Origin: Prevotella sp.
GTDB taxonomy: Bacteria; Bacteroidota; Bacteroidia; Bacteroidales; Bacteroidaceae
DNA length: 64,000 nt
Direction: 5' to 3'
Assembly: GCA_017554385.1 (NCBI GenBank)
Contig: JAFZIL010000027.1
Location: forward strand, 1 to 64,000
Under the pieces are notes generated by a model that worked only from the letters and a program-made list of their open reading frames with translations, did not search any database and was not told the origin of the DNA. Below, one piece after another: positions 51,424 through 60,101 of this stretch (positions are counted from its first letter, which is position 1; every line of letters begins with the position of its first letter). Made by a program: the position numbers and the translations under genes.

Positions 51424-53070
51424 TTACCATCCCCACTGGTCGTACTGCACATCGACACCTCCCAGCATGAGCCAGTCGGCCAGCGTCTGCTCATACTGTC
51501 GCAGCAGATAGACTGGAACTTCCACATGCTCACCGAGCATGACGGTATTGCTGGCTGACGGGGCATCTGTACTCGAAATGTAATTGTACACCTCCATGAT
51601 GTCCTCTGCTGTAATGCCTGAATCATTGATCATCTCTATGACATCGTAGATGGTGAGGTCGACTTTGGCCAGTGCGTCCTGTATCTGCTGTAGCAGGTCG
51701 AAGAAACTGGCCTTGCGGGGAGCGGCCATGAAGGCGCGTGCCTCGTTGGATGCAAACATCTTGCGCAAGTCGATGCCCAAGCTCTCGAGGAACTTGACAA
51801 CCTTCATCAGGTTGAGGTCTTTGACCACATCGTGATAGTAGCGGTTCTGTTCACCCTCATAATAGATGACAGGCCATGCCTGCACGGCGGCCATGGTCTG
51901 GACAAACCAGACTGCTGCCGACGGCTGGTGCTTCAGCTTGAAGACAACGGTGTTGGTCTGCAGATTCGTCTTACCGGGTACCAGACTGGGTGTGAAGCCT
52001 TTGCTCTTCATCCATGGGATGATGGCACGTCCGCACTTGACGGGCACATAGTTGTCGTGGCGGCTGTGCTCAATGAAGTAGCGCTGCGTGGTGTCTGGCT
52101 CCCATCCGTTGGTGATCTTTATCTCTGCAAGCTTGGCCTTCAGGGTTTTGTATTCATCAGTGCTCCAGTCCATATAGGCGGGCTGCAGGAGCTGGTGGAG
52201 CGAGTCGAGGTCAGACACGCCGATGCGGGACAATACGCTCTTGCTCTTCGTCTCGATGACTTCCTGCACGTGGGATGCCAGCGGTTCCTTGAACAGATCG
52301 TGATAGTCGATGCCCAGATGGCAGTTCTCGTTGACGGAAATAAGGAACATGGCCACGTCGTTGATGGCATCGCACTGGTCTTTGTCGACATACGCTGAGT
52401 AGGCTTCCTCGCAGTCGAGCATACCGCCACCGGAGAAAGTCTTGTCGAAGGTGATGCCACGGTCCTTATATTCCATGTCGCGCAACTTGGCGATATACAT
52501 GCTCTCAGTGCCGCCCTGCGAATAGCCCATATTGAAGAGGAAACGCCCTTGCGGAATCTGTTTGTCGGTGAGCAGCTGGCGGGCAGCCAGGAGTCCGTCA
52601 AGACAGTTGCGGGCATTGGTATCGCCGCAGAGATAGGCTATCTTGTGGTCGATGGACGAGCCATAGCCAATGTAGTCGCTCATCACGATAATGTAGTTGG
52701 GCTTCAAGGGATTTGCCAGTATGCCGCTGGGAACGTCGAGCTCACCTTGCGAGGGAGCCTGCTCAGGGCCGCCGATGGTGTGATGGTTGAAGAGGATGAT
52801 GCCGTCGCAGGGCGTCGTACCGTTGGCGATGTCGGCAGGCACCATGACGATGCCGCTGATGGTGACGGGTTGTCCGTCACCGTCCTTCGACGGGTATTCA
52901 TAGACGAAGTGGCGCACGTCGCGTGAACCCAGCGTCACCTTTTCTATCTTGGCCTTTACAGTGGTGTCACATTCCGACAGTATATTATAGGCATTCTGCG
53001 CCGATGCACTCAGGCCGACACCTGCCGTCAACAGGGCTGTAAGTATCAGTTTTCTCATGTCTGTAGTCAT
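51424..53070 (-). CDS. secreted alpha/beta hydrolase (lipase/esterase-like)
   Basis: A 548-residue protein with a signal peptide (KLILTALLTAGVGLSASAQ). The nucleophile elbow is GYSQGG, about residues 178-183; SDYIGYGSS precedes it, and HSRHDNYVPVKCGRAI provides candidate Asp and His, as in secretory lipase-like enzymes. The C-terminal 130 residues are helical. The start codon overlaps the stop of the upstream phosphodiesterase gene (ATGA), so the two are translationally coupled. Substrate unknown; an ester in the envelope or diet is a guess. Confidence 0.82.
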   Translation of the reverse strand: MTTDMRKLILTALLTAGVGLSASAQNAYNILSECDTTVKAKIEKVTLGSRDVRHFVYEYPSKDGDGQPVTISGIVMVPADIANGTTPCDGIILFNHHTIGGPEQAPSQGELDVPSGILANPLKPNYIIVMSDYIGYGSSIDHKIAYLCGDTNARNCLDGLLAARQLLTDKQIPQGRFLFNMGYSQGGTESMYIAKLRDMEYKDRGITFDKTFSGGGMLDCEEAYSAYVDKDQCDAINDVAMFLISVNENCHLGIDYHDLFKEPLASHVQEVIETKSKSVLSRIGVSDLDSLHQLLQPAYMDWSTDEYKTLKAKLAEIKITNGWEPDTTQRYFIEHSRHDNYVPVKCGRAIIPWMKSKGFTPSLVPGKTNLQTNTVVFKLKHQPSAAVWFVQTMAAVQAWPVIYYEGEQNRYYHDVVKDLNLMKVVKFLESLGIDLRKMFASNEARAFMAAPRKASFFDLLQQIQDALAKVDLTIYDVIEMINDSGITAEDIMEVYNYISSTDAPSASNTVMLGEHVEVPVYLLRQYEQTLADWLMLGGVDVQYDQWGW

Positions 53071-54218
53071 TTAATCATCCGTTTATGTATATTCTCTCCG
53101 TTACGCTCAATCACGATGCCGCGTACATGGCCGTCGACACGGCGACCCTGAAGGTCAAACAATTGACTATTTGACGATTTACGATTGACGATTTCGTTGA
53201 TGCCAGTTGCCTTATGGTTGCCAATCTGGAAGGTGACGCTTACGGGATAGTGGTCACCCAGCATCTTGCCGTCATGCTGATAGTCTGTGGTATCAAGCTT
53301 ATAGCTGACGGCATGAATCCCAATCCCGTCAGAGGGGTTAACGTACAGCACTTTGTCGAGCACTTCACCGCTTTCGAGGATATTGCCTTCAGCCTCGCAA
53401 CACATAATGCCATCGACAGGGGCCGGATAATTCCCGCCATTCTGCAGTTCTACCCATGCATCGTACACCTTCGCACGTCCCGTGGCTTCTATCACGTCGA
53501 TGAAATTACTTTTTATCTGGTCGCGACAGTAGTAGCTGTTCAGGTCGCCCACGACGATGACGGGGCGCGTGTCCAGACGGGTGAGAATATCGTCGCGCAA
53601 CTGGTTCCATTGTTTCAGGCGCGCATCACGGTCAAGGCTGTCCTTGCCCTCGCGTTCGTCGGCGGTGTCGCCGGCATCCATGTGCATGTTATAGACAACT
53701 ATCTGCTGTCCGCCTTTCAGCGTCAGCTCATAGCGGCGGAAGCCCTTGGTCACTATCTCGTCGAGCGCATGGCTGAACTTGCCGAAGTTGGCCCTCCAGG
53801 ACGTGCGGCTGGTAGAGGTCAGCATGATGCCGTTCTTCCAAGCCCCCATCAGTCCGTCGCACTCGAAGCGGTGGTTCTGCAAATGCAGGAAGTCTATCTG
53901 GTGACCATCCACACCCACGTCGCCAGTCCAAGAGTCCAACTGATAGTCGTCCTCCATAGGAACCGTCAACTCCTCATGATAGTTGAAGTCCTCCTGCATA
54001 AACACCATGTCGTAGCCTCTCTTCTGGAGGTAGCGGCCTATCCTGACACTGCCACCGCCGCCAGGGCCGTCGGGGTTCACCTTAGCGACTAAAATCTTCT
54101 GCGGCAGACCGTCAACGTTCAATGTCGCTATGCTGAACGTCTCTGCCTCTTGTGCATGACCTGCCATCAAGCCCGTCAGCCAAGCGGCAGTCATCATCAA
54201 TAGTTTCTTCTGTTTCAT
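53067..54218 (-). CDS. secreted endonuclease/exonuclease/phosphatase-fold protein
   Basis: A 383-residue protein with a signal peptide (LLMMTAAWLTGLMAGHAQ). The EEP fold shows IATLNVDGLP, FMQEDFNYHEEL, YNMHMDAGD, VVGDLNSYY and MLGDHYPVSV, which provide the catalytic Asn, Glu, Asp and His. Sphingomyelinase-like, nuclease or inositol phosphatase activity are all possible. The C-terminus has the LFDLQGRRVDGHVRGIVIE tail. Between the enzyme and the tail, EIVNRKSSNSQ is encoded by 7-bp units (GACGATT, 53165-53193), so the joint is a repeat array. Confidence 0.85.
   Translation of the reverse strand: MKQKKLLMMTAAWLTGLMAGHAQEAETFSIATLNVDGLPQKILVAKVNPDGPGGGGSVRIGRYLQKRGYDMVFMQEDFNYHEELTVPMEDDYQLDSWTGDVGVDGHQIDFLHLQNHRFECDGLMGAWKNGIMLTSTSRTSWRANFGKFSHALDEIVTKGFRRYELTLKGGQQIVVYNMHMDAGDTADEREGKDSLDRDARLKQWNQLRDDILTRLDTRPVIVVGDLNSYYCRDQIKSNFIDVIEATGRAKVYDAWVELQNGGNYPAPVDGIMCCEAEGNILESGEVLDKVLYVNPSDGIGIHAVSYKLDTTDYQHDGKMLGDHYPVSVTFQIGNHKATGINEIVNRKSSNSQLFDLQGRRVDGHVRGIVIERNGENIHKRMIK
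53165..53193. repeat. 7-bp unit array (GACGATT family) inside a coding region
   Basis: GACTATT, (one extra T), GACGATT, TACGATT, GACGATT: four units read on the plus strand. It encodes a Ser/Asn/Arg linker in front of the C-terminal tail of the EEP-fold protein. Confidence 0.7.
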
Positions 54219-54230
54219 TTTTTTATTTGT

Positions 54231-54842
54231 TTAGAGGTCACACTTGTAGCCCACGGTCAGCATCACGACGCAGTTGCGGATACTGCCGGGCGTGCGCCAT
54301 CCGTTGGTAAACATCACGTCTTTGTTCATCTTCGTCAGACCGAGGTGGTAGCGCAGTTCCACGAACCAGAGGTCACCGTCGCTGTCGGTTGTAAAGTTCC
54401 AGTTGAGCGCCAATGGAGCCGAGAGGCTCACCGTCTTGAGTTGGTCGGTATAACTTATATCGTTCATCTGGGCAGTGAGGATGAAGTCGGGCTGTATGCC
54501 GGCTTTCAGCGTAACGGGGCCTGCGCTGAAGTTCAGCAGCAGCGGCACGCTGAGCACGTCCATATACAGATTTTTGTTGATCACTGAGTAGCCCACGCTT
54601 TGATAGGTGTTGGTCAGGCCAAAGGACGGTGCAAACCAGTCGGTCACGTTGTAGCCTATCTCGGTGTTGAGGGCTATGGCGAAGCGGCCCTTGGTATCCT
54701 CGATGTCACCCGTAAAGGTTGACATACCTGCACCTATCCAACTCGACGAGAAGAATTCCCCTTGCTTCGTCTGTGCATTCACGTTCATCCAACAGCAGAA
54801 TGTCAGGATGGCGGCCATCATCCATAATCTTGATAATTTCAT
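54231..54842 (-). CDS. outer-membrane beta-barrel protein (PorT-like fold)
   Basis: A 203-residue protein with a signal peptide (LWMMAAILTFCCWMNVNAQ) and alternating hydrophobic/polar strands throughout, ending in VVMLTVGYKCDL. The pattern (IGAGMSTFTGD at the start, then NTEIGYNVTDWFAPSFGLTN and SVPLLLNFSAG) is that of eight-stranded 'outer membrane beta-barrel' proteins common in Bacteroidetes. Function unknown. Second gene of the envelope operon, 12 nt upstream of the phosphodiesterase-like gene. Confidence 0.75.
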   Translation of the reverse strand: MKLSRLWMMAAILTFCCWMNVNAQTKQGEFFSSSWIGAGMSTFTGDIEDTKGRFAIALNTEIGYNVTDWFAPSFGLTNTYQSVGYSVINKNLYMDVLSVPLLLNFSAGPVTLKAGIQPDFILTAQMNDISYTDQLKTVSLSAPLALNWNFTTDSDGDLWFVELRYHLGLTKMNKDVMFTNGWRTPGSIRNCVVMLTVGYKCDL

Positions 54843-54867
54843 AGTCTATGCCTATTATTATTTATGA

Positions 54868-55440
54868 TTAGAACTTATATCTCAGACCAGCGCAGAGCAG
54901 ACCTTTCTCTCCAACGCCAGCCTCGACGAATCCACGGAACTGCTGACTGCCGAACTCAGCGCCCAAGGCTGTGGCCTGGAACATGAACACAGTCAACGTC
55001 TCGTCTTTAGCGTTCGGGTCATTTGCCTTCGCGTTGTCATTACAAGAAATCGAGGCGAGCATCACACCGGCAGAGAGGGCTGAATACATGCCGAAGTTCT
55101 TCTTGCGCAGCCAGTTGAACTTCACCGAAGGCATCACCGTGAAATAGCTCTCGGTCAGATCTTCCTTGCGGGTTTTCTCGTTCTCGGCCTTACATCCTGC
55201 ATACGAGGCCACTGCACCCAGGCCCACGACGGGCGAGACGTGGTAATAGTATTCCACACCGATGGGGCCCCAGAAAGAAGCCTGGTCGCCAGCTGCAGCT
55301 GCGAAAACACTTGTGACGGTTGAAAAAATGTCGGATGCAGATCCTGCGCCATAGTAAACACCCACTTCGTGCATAAAATCCTGTGCCTGTACGCCCATGC
55401 TGAGCAAAGCCACACACATTGTTACAAAAATCTTTTTCAT
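54868..55440 (-). CDS. outer-membrane beta-barrel-like protein
   Basis: A 190-residue protein with a signal peptide (KKIFVTMCVALLSMGVQAQ). The rest alternates in beta fashion and ends in LLCAGLRYKF, with the terminal aromatic residue usual for outer-membrane barrels. It is first in the six-gene operon; the gaps that follow are 25, 12, -4, 14 and 7 nt. ATG 55440 was chosen because it places the signal peptide at the N-terminus. No family recognised beyond the barrel fold. Confidence 0.72.
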   Translation of the reverse strand: MKKIFVTMCVALLSMGVQAQDFMHEVGVYYGAGSASDIFSTVTSVFAAAAGDQASFWGPIGVEYYYHVSPVVGLGAVASYAGCKAENEKTRKEDLTESYFTVMPSVKFNWLRKKNFGMYSALSAGVMLASISCNDNAKANDPNAKDETLTVFMFQATALGAEFGSQQFRGFVEAGVGEKGLLCAGLRYKF

Positions 55441-55456
55441 ATTTTTACTTATTTTA

Positions 55457-55770
55457 TTACCATATTCTGATTCTCTTTTCTGGTGCCAGATACATTTTGT
55501 CGGTGGGCTTAACGTCGAAAAGGTCGTACCAGGCATCTATATTGGTTACGACACCGTTGATTCGCTCTTTGCTCTGCGAATGTTCGTCTTCTGTGACCAT
55601 GCTCTCTGCATAATCGTCGGTATATTTTGAGCGCCACATGTTGGCGTAGGCCACAAAGAAATTGCGCTGTTGCTGTCTGATGGCTTCGTCGCTTAGTCCG
55701 TCGGCCTTGAGCTTGTTGTCCGGCAAAATAGAGTGCAGCACCTATTTCTGCCTCAGTGCGCAAAGCATCG
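55457..55770 (-). pseudogene. C-terminal remnant of an M13 (neprilysin/PepO) metallopeptidase
   Basis: About 90 codons that match the extreme C-terminus of M13 peptidases: RQQQRNFFVAYANMWRSKY, then HSQSKERINGVVTNIDAWYD and YLAPEKRIRIW. Intact M13 enzymes have about 650-700 residues with HExxH far upstream; that part is absent. Just before it, codons in another frame (about 55765-55700, ALRTEAEIGAALYFAG) could be the preceding segment shifted by one base, and an in-frame TAG lies at about 55746. The fragment directly abuts the end of the upstream lipoprotein gene, which suggests a deletion joint. Confidence 0.75.
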
Positions 55771-55772
55771 GT

Positions 55773-56327
55773 TTACTTTTCCGCTCCCATCTGATGATAG
55801 ACCTCGACGAGTTCGCGCGACCGTTGCAGCCATTTGACGGTATCCTGCAGCTGTCGTTCTGTATAGACCAGTATATCCAGCACCTCCTGTTTGAGCTTGA
55901 GATTTGTTTTCAGGGAGTCGTGATTCAATAACTGCTCACCAATGGCCTCGGCCTTTTCCAGTCCAGCCCCCTTTTGACCTCCGAGCAGCGAGTCCATTTG
56001 TTCGTTCATCTGCGTCATGCTGTAGACCCTCGCCCTGTTCGCTTCAGCTTGTACTTCCGACATGTTGCCTACGATAACTGCCGAGTCGATAATCTGCAGT
56101 GCCCGCTCTGGCTGATAGCCATAAACTTGCATGGCTGCCCGCCAGGTATAGAGTGTGTCACTCGCCTGCGGCTCGCGGCTGCCCGCGGCCTCTCCTCCCG
56201 CCCATTCCCGAACTACGTTCGCCGACCCGTAGCCTTTCCCCGAAAGGGAGGGAGCCTTTTCCGTACAGCCCACCATCAGAATGGCTGCTATCGCTAAAAA
56301 TATAATAAGGTGTAGTTTCTGTCGCAT
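55773..56327 (-). CDS. lipoprotein with helical repeats, possibly truncated
   Basis: A 184-residue protein with a lipoprotein signal (IIFLAIAAILMVGC). The mature part starts with a GC-rich encoded insert (SLSGKGYGSANVVREWAGGE and following, about residues 25-55), then a helical part that resembles the first TPR-like helices of Bacteroidales sensor kinases (TWRAAMQVYGYQPERALQIID). It ends at 184 residues with HQMGAEK, next to an M13 peptidase remnant, so it may be the N-terminal stub of a larger protein. Start at ATG 56327, which gives the shorter and more typical signal. Confidence 0.55.
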   Translation of the reverse strand: MRQKLHLIIFLAIAAILMVGCTEKAPSLSGKGYGSANVVREWAGGEAAGSREPQASDTLYTWRAAMQVYGYQPERALQIIDSAVIVGNMSEVQAEANRARVYSMTQMNEQMDSLLGGQKGAGLEKAEAIGEQLLNHDSLKTNLKLKQEVLDILVYTERQLQDTVKWLQRSRELVEVYHQMGAEK

Positions 56328-56616
56328 ATCGTTTTGCAACTTTTGCTTGCAAAATTACATTTTTTTTGGCAAATAACTATCCAATTGTCCAAGTTTTAAA
56401 CGAAAAATCCGAGAATCATACCTTTTTCCTGTTTTTCTTTGGTGTTTCGCTCTCTTATTCGTATATTTGCCGTCAAATTGTAGATGTTATGTCATATACG
56501 AAAGAACCGATAAGTGAATGATTAATATTTTACTCGTCCCAATTTTAATGGGACACTAATGTACTATTCTGAAACAAATATACAAGGCTCATTAAGAAAA
56601 AAGTTGGAGAAATAAC
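56328..56616. other. gene-free AT-rich gap
   Basis: Holds a copy of the dispersed sequence AAAAATCCGAGAATCATACC (56404-56423), also found in the terminator loop at 48897, and otherwise nothing I can assign. The promoter of the lipoprotein array follows. Confidence 0.6.
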
Positions 56617-56647
56617 TTGTATATCTCATTTTTTATTTTTACCTTTG
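56617..56647 (+). promoter_or_regulatory. promoter of the giant lipoprotein array
   Basis: TTG (56617-56619), 20-bp spacer, TACCTTTG (56640-56647). The start codon is at 56687. The next two genes lie 10 nt downstream and in ATGA overlap, so this is probably the only promoter of the array in view. Confidence 0.75.
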
Positions 56648-56686
56648 CACCATCACCTAAAATGATAATTATTATTAACCCTTCCA

Positions 56687-59600
56687 ATGAAGTACAAACT
56701 ATTACCCCTCATAGCCATAGTATGCTCTGTTGCGTGTAGCGATCAGTTTGACGACGCTTTTAGTAGCCCAGATACGTTGCCAATTAAACTTACTGGCTCC
56801 ATATCGCAGCAGAACATCACCCGTGCTAACGACCAAGGCTTTGTCACTGGTGACCGTATGGGCATCTATGTGGTGGACTATGAGAATGGACAACCCGGCA
56901 CGCTGAGAGCAGATAATAACCGCAGCAACAATGCTGCCTTTACTTTCAATGGCGACACCTATACATGGTCATCGCCAACTACTATCTACTGGCGCGACAC
57001 TAACACACCAATAGATGTCTATGGCTACTACCCACAGGTCAACGCCATCGTTGACCCGTGCAATTGGCAATTCTCAGTACAAGAGGATCAAAGCAGCGAG
57101 GCCCATGACGGAACACTTTCTGGATATGAACAGAGCGATTTATTGTGGGGTAAGACTGCCGGTGTAGAATTCACGCAAGAAACTATCATGGTAAAGTATT
57201 ACCATGTTCTTGCAGGCGTGCGCGTACATTTAAATAAAGGAGAGGGTATCAGCGATACTGAATGGGAGAAACTGGAGAAGATCGTGCTCATTGACCACAC
57301 CATCACAACAGCTACCGTCGACCTTTCCACAGGTACGACTACTCCTAAAGAGGGAATGGGAGGATGGACTCCCATACGCATGGTTAGCCAAAGTGATGAC
57401 GACTATCGTGGCATCGTCATTCCGCAAGTTGTGGCGGCTGGCAAGCAACTCATAAGCATTACTCTCGACGGCCAAACTTATGGACATACACTTACGCAAC
57501 CCATGAAGTACCAGAGCGGCAAACTTCACAACTTCACCATTACCGTGAATAAAAGCGAGCTTACGGGTGACTACGAGATAACTGTGACTGATGAAGGTAT
57601 CACGCCATGGGTAAATGACGAGAAATCGCACCAGTTCTCAGGTAAAGCCTTCATTACTATCCACTGCCCTAAATATGGCATACTAAGACAATGTATTAAT
57701 GATGCTGGCTACGACCATCAAACCATCAAGAACTTGAAGGTGACAGGAGAACTGACAGCTGAAGACCTAGAATTCATTGGTCTGCAAATGCCGGAACTAC
57801 GTCACTTAAACCTGAAGGAGGTAAAGATGAAGCATATACTTTATTACGATGGATGGCATGACCATGGTAACCACGATTACGATTTATATCGTGACGATGA
57901 TTTCTCTGGAATACCCCACGAAGCCATTCAGTCCGTAGTGCTTCCGAAGAGCCTTAAGTATTTGAGCAGTTTTCGACTTAATCCTTACAACTCCACGATT
58001 GAAGTGCCAGAGGGTGTCACCTATATTGGTAGACAAGCCTTTGCCTTTCATGATTATAATGGTGTAGAGCTTATACTTCCCAATACATTGGATAGCATTT
58101 GTGAACAGGCATTTTATCATTGTCACTACAAGTGCGAGCTGAAAATGACGGATAATATAAAATACATTGGTGCAGAGGCTTTCAATATATGTCCCAATTT
58201 CTATGGTGTGTTTCATTTCCCCTCACAAATAAAGGTATTGAACAGGATTATGTTCAATCAGCTGGGATCAAATGGCTCGTTTACAGGCGAGGTGGTTTTG
58301 CCACAAGGCATCACAGAAATACCAACTGGTGATATCAATGGTAATGAGTACACCATAGGTGTTGCCTTAAAAAACCGAGTAGCCCTTGTGCTACCAGAAG
58401 GCCTGAAGCGGATTGGTGCCAAAGGATTAGGCTTTCCTATGTCATCGATTCATTTGAATAGTGATTTGGAAGAGATCGGAGGTGGTGGACTCGCTGGTTT
58501 GGTACTCCACAAACCACTTGAATTGCCTGCCACATTACGTGCTATTGGCAACGGAGGGTTTAATGGCGCTATGATTGAAGGTGAACTCGTAATACCTGAA
58601 AACTGTTTGAATATCGGATTTGGTTCTTTTGATCATCAGAATCTTACAAAGCTTACTCTACCGAGCCGCTTAGAGTATATACCAAGGGAATCTTTTAGAG
58701 ATTTAGGATTTATACGTGAGCTTACTATTCCCCAATATGTTGACTATATTGGAAATGATGCCTTTAGTTGGAATCCATATTTGCAAACCATTATTAGCCT
58801 GAACCCCGAACCGCCCTATATTGATGGTGTTGCCTTTGCTGATGTCTATAAGGACAGATGTGTACTGCAAGTGCCAGAAACTTCCATTGAAGCCTACAGA
58901 CATGCTAATGGATGGAAGGACTTCCTAAATATTTCGGCCTATCACGAATTAGCATACAATGTGCCAGAAGTACTTTGCTTCGACAAAGGAACCACACGTG
59001 AGGGTATTGTGCGTGCCGAGGGAGCTTGGGAGGTGAGCGAGTGTCCCGACTGGGTGACGGTGACGCCCACAAGTGGCACCGATGAGGAACGCAAATTCGA
59101 AGTAGAGTTTACCGTTCATCCGCTACCTGCTGGGCAACCCAGCCGGGATGGTCGCATTGTGTTCCGGCTGAAGGACAAAGACTATACTACCTATACTACG
59201 GTGATGCAGCGTAGTGGTGAGTTGCGTGAAGACCAGGAATTTGTCTTGCAACGGGCCTCGGCAGGCGCTCCACGTGAGATACCTATTTTCATTGTTGGTG
59301 AGGGCTATAATGCCGATGACATTCTAAGTGGAGAGTATCTGGAGGATATGCGGCAACAGATGGAGTACCTGTTCTCCATTGAACCTTACAAAACATACCG
59401 CAATTACTTTACCGTATCTACGGCATTAGCTTGTTCGCCGGAACATGGTACGTCGGGATTAACGCGCTTCGGTAGCGACGATGAACAGGTATGGCAGTAT
59501 GCGCTTGCCCATGGCGAGGGCATCACAGAGAGTCGTGCAAAAGAATCGACCATATTAGTGCTTCGCAACAACCCCAATCCCGATAACACCACCCGCATCA

Positions 59601-60091
59601 ACGATGTTGGGCGAACTATCTGCTATATGGGTAAGAGTCAGGACAGCTACCCCTACGACCAGCGCGGCTACGTACTCCATGAGTTGGGTGGTATTGCCTT
59701 TGGTAAGCTGGCTCCGGAATATGTCCATCACTTTACGTTTATGAAAGCATGTACATGCCCTGGCTGTGCTGATTGGGGAAAATACTACTGGGGCAAGGAG
59801 CGCGGCTATTATGAGAACATATCGGCTTCTAATAAGATGAGCGATGCACCTTGGACCCACCTCATCTTCGCCCCACGCTATTCGCAATATGTTGACTTGT
59901 GGGAAGGAGGCTGGCGCCATGCTCGTGGTATGTACCGATCTGAGGAACAAAGTGTTATGAGTACCTTTATACCCTATTACAATACCATATCGCGTCAGAG
60001 CATTGTTAAACGCATCATGGAATATAGTGGTGAGGGATTCTTGCTCGACAAGTTCTTCGAGAAAGATAAAATGGAAATACCTGAAGATTGA
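56687..60091 (+). CDS. fimbrillin-like / BspA LRR / BACON / M64 lipoprotein, first copy (degenerate metal site)
   Basis: A 1134-residue lipoprotein; the lipobox is CSVAC and the next residues SDQFDD fit a surface-export signal. Domains in order: fimbrillin-like (about 30-310, ITRANDQGFVTGDRMGIYVV and YGYYPQ), BspA/LRR_5 repeats (about 335-745), a BACON-type domain (about 755-845, WEVSECPDWVTVTPTSG), and a domain like peptidase M64 (about 850-1134, IPIFIVGEGYNADD). The metal motif reads HELGGIAFGKLAPEY (from residue 998): where the next gene has a second His and DDEY, this copy has Ile and APEY. It is therefore probably not catalytic. AT-richer than most of the window. It is first of at least three tandem paralogues. 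Confidence 0.85.
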   Translation: MKYKLLPLIAIVCSVACSDQFDDAFSSPDTLPIKLTGSISQQNITRANDQGFVTGDRMGIYVVDYENGQPGTLRADNNRSNNAAFTFNGDTYTWSSPTTIYWRDTNTPIDVYGYYPQVNAIVDPCNWQFSVQEDQSSEAHDGTLSGYEQSDLLWGKTAGVEFTQETIMVKYYHVLAGVRVHLNKGEGISDTEWEKLEKIVLIDHTITTATVDLSTGTTTPKEGMGGWTPIRMVSQSDDDYRGIVIPQVVAAGKQLISITLDGQTYGHTLTQPMKYQSGKLHNFTITVNKSELTGDYEITVTDEGITPWVNDEKSHQFSGKAFITIHCPKYGILRQCINDAGYDHQTIKNLKVTGELTAEDLEFIGLQMPELRHLNLKEVKMKHILYYDGWHDHGNHDYDLYRDDDFSGIPHEAIQSVVLPKSLKYLSSFRLNPYNSTIEVPEGVTYIGRQAFAFHDYNGVELILPNTLDSICEQAFYHCHYKCELKMTDNIKYIGAEAFNICPNFYGVFHFPSQIKVLNRIMFNQLGSNGSFTGEVVLPQGITEIPTGDINGNEYTIGVALKNRVALVLPEGLKRIGAKGLGFPMSSIHLNSDLEEIGGGGLAGLVLHKPLELPATLRAIGNGGFNGAMIEGELVIPENCLNIGFGSFDHQNLTKLTLPSRLEYIPRESFRDLGFIRELTIPQYVDYIGNDAFSWNPYLQTIISLNPEPPYIDGVAFADVYKDRCVLQVPETSIEAYRHANGWKDFLNISAYHELAYNVPEVLCFDKGTTREGIVRAEGAWEVSECPDWVTVTPTSGTDEERKFEVEFTVHPLPAGQPSRDGRIVFRLKDKDYTTYTTVMQRSGELREDQEFVLQRASAGAPREIPIFIVGEGYNADDILSGEYLEDMRQQMEYLFSIEPYKTYRNYFTVSTALACSPEHGTSGLTRFGSDDEQVWQYALAHGEGITESRAKESTILVLRNNPNPDNTTRINDVGRTICYMGKSQDSYPYDQRGYVLHELGGIAFGKLAPEYVHHFTFMKACTCPGCADWGKYYWGKERGYYENISASNKMSDAPWTHLIFAPRYSQYVDLWEGGWRHARGMYRSEEQSVMSTFIPYYNTISRQSIVKRIMEYSGEGFLLDKFFEKDKMEIPED

Positions 60092-60101
60092 AATAGTTAC
60101 T

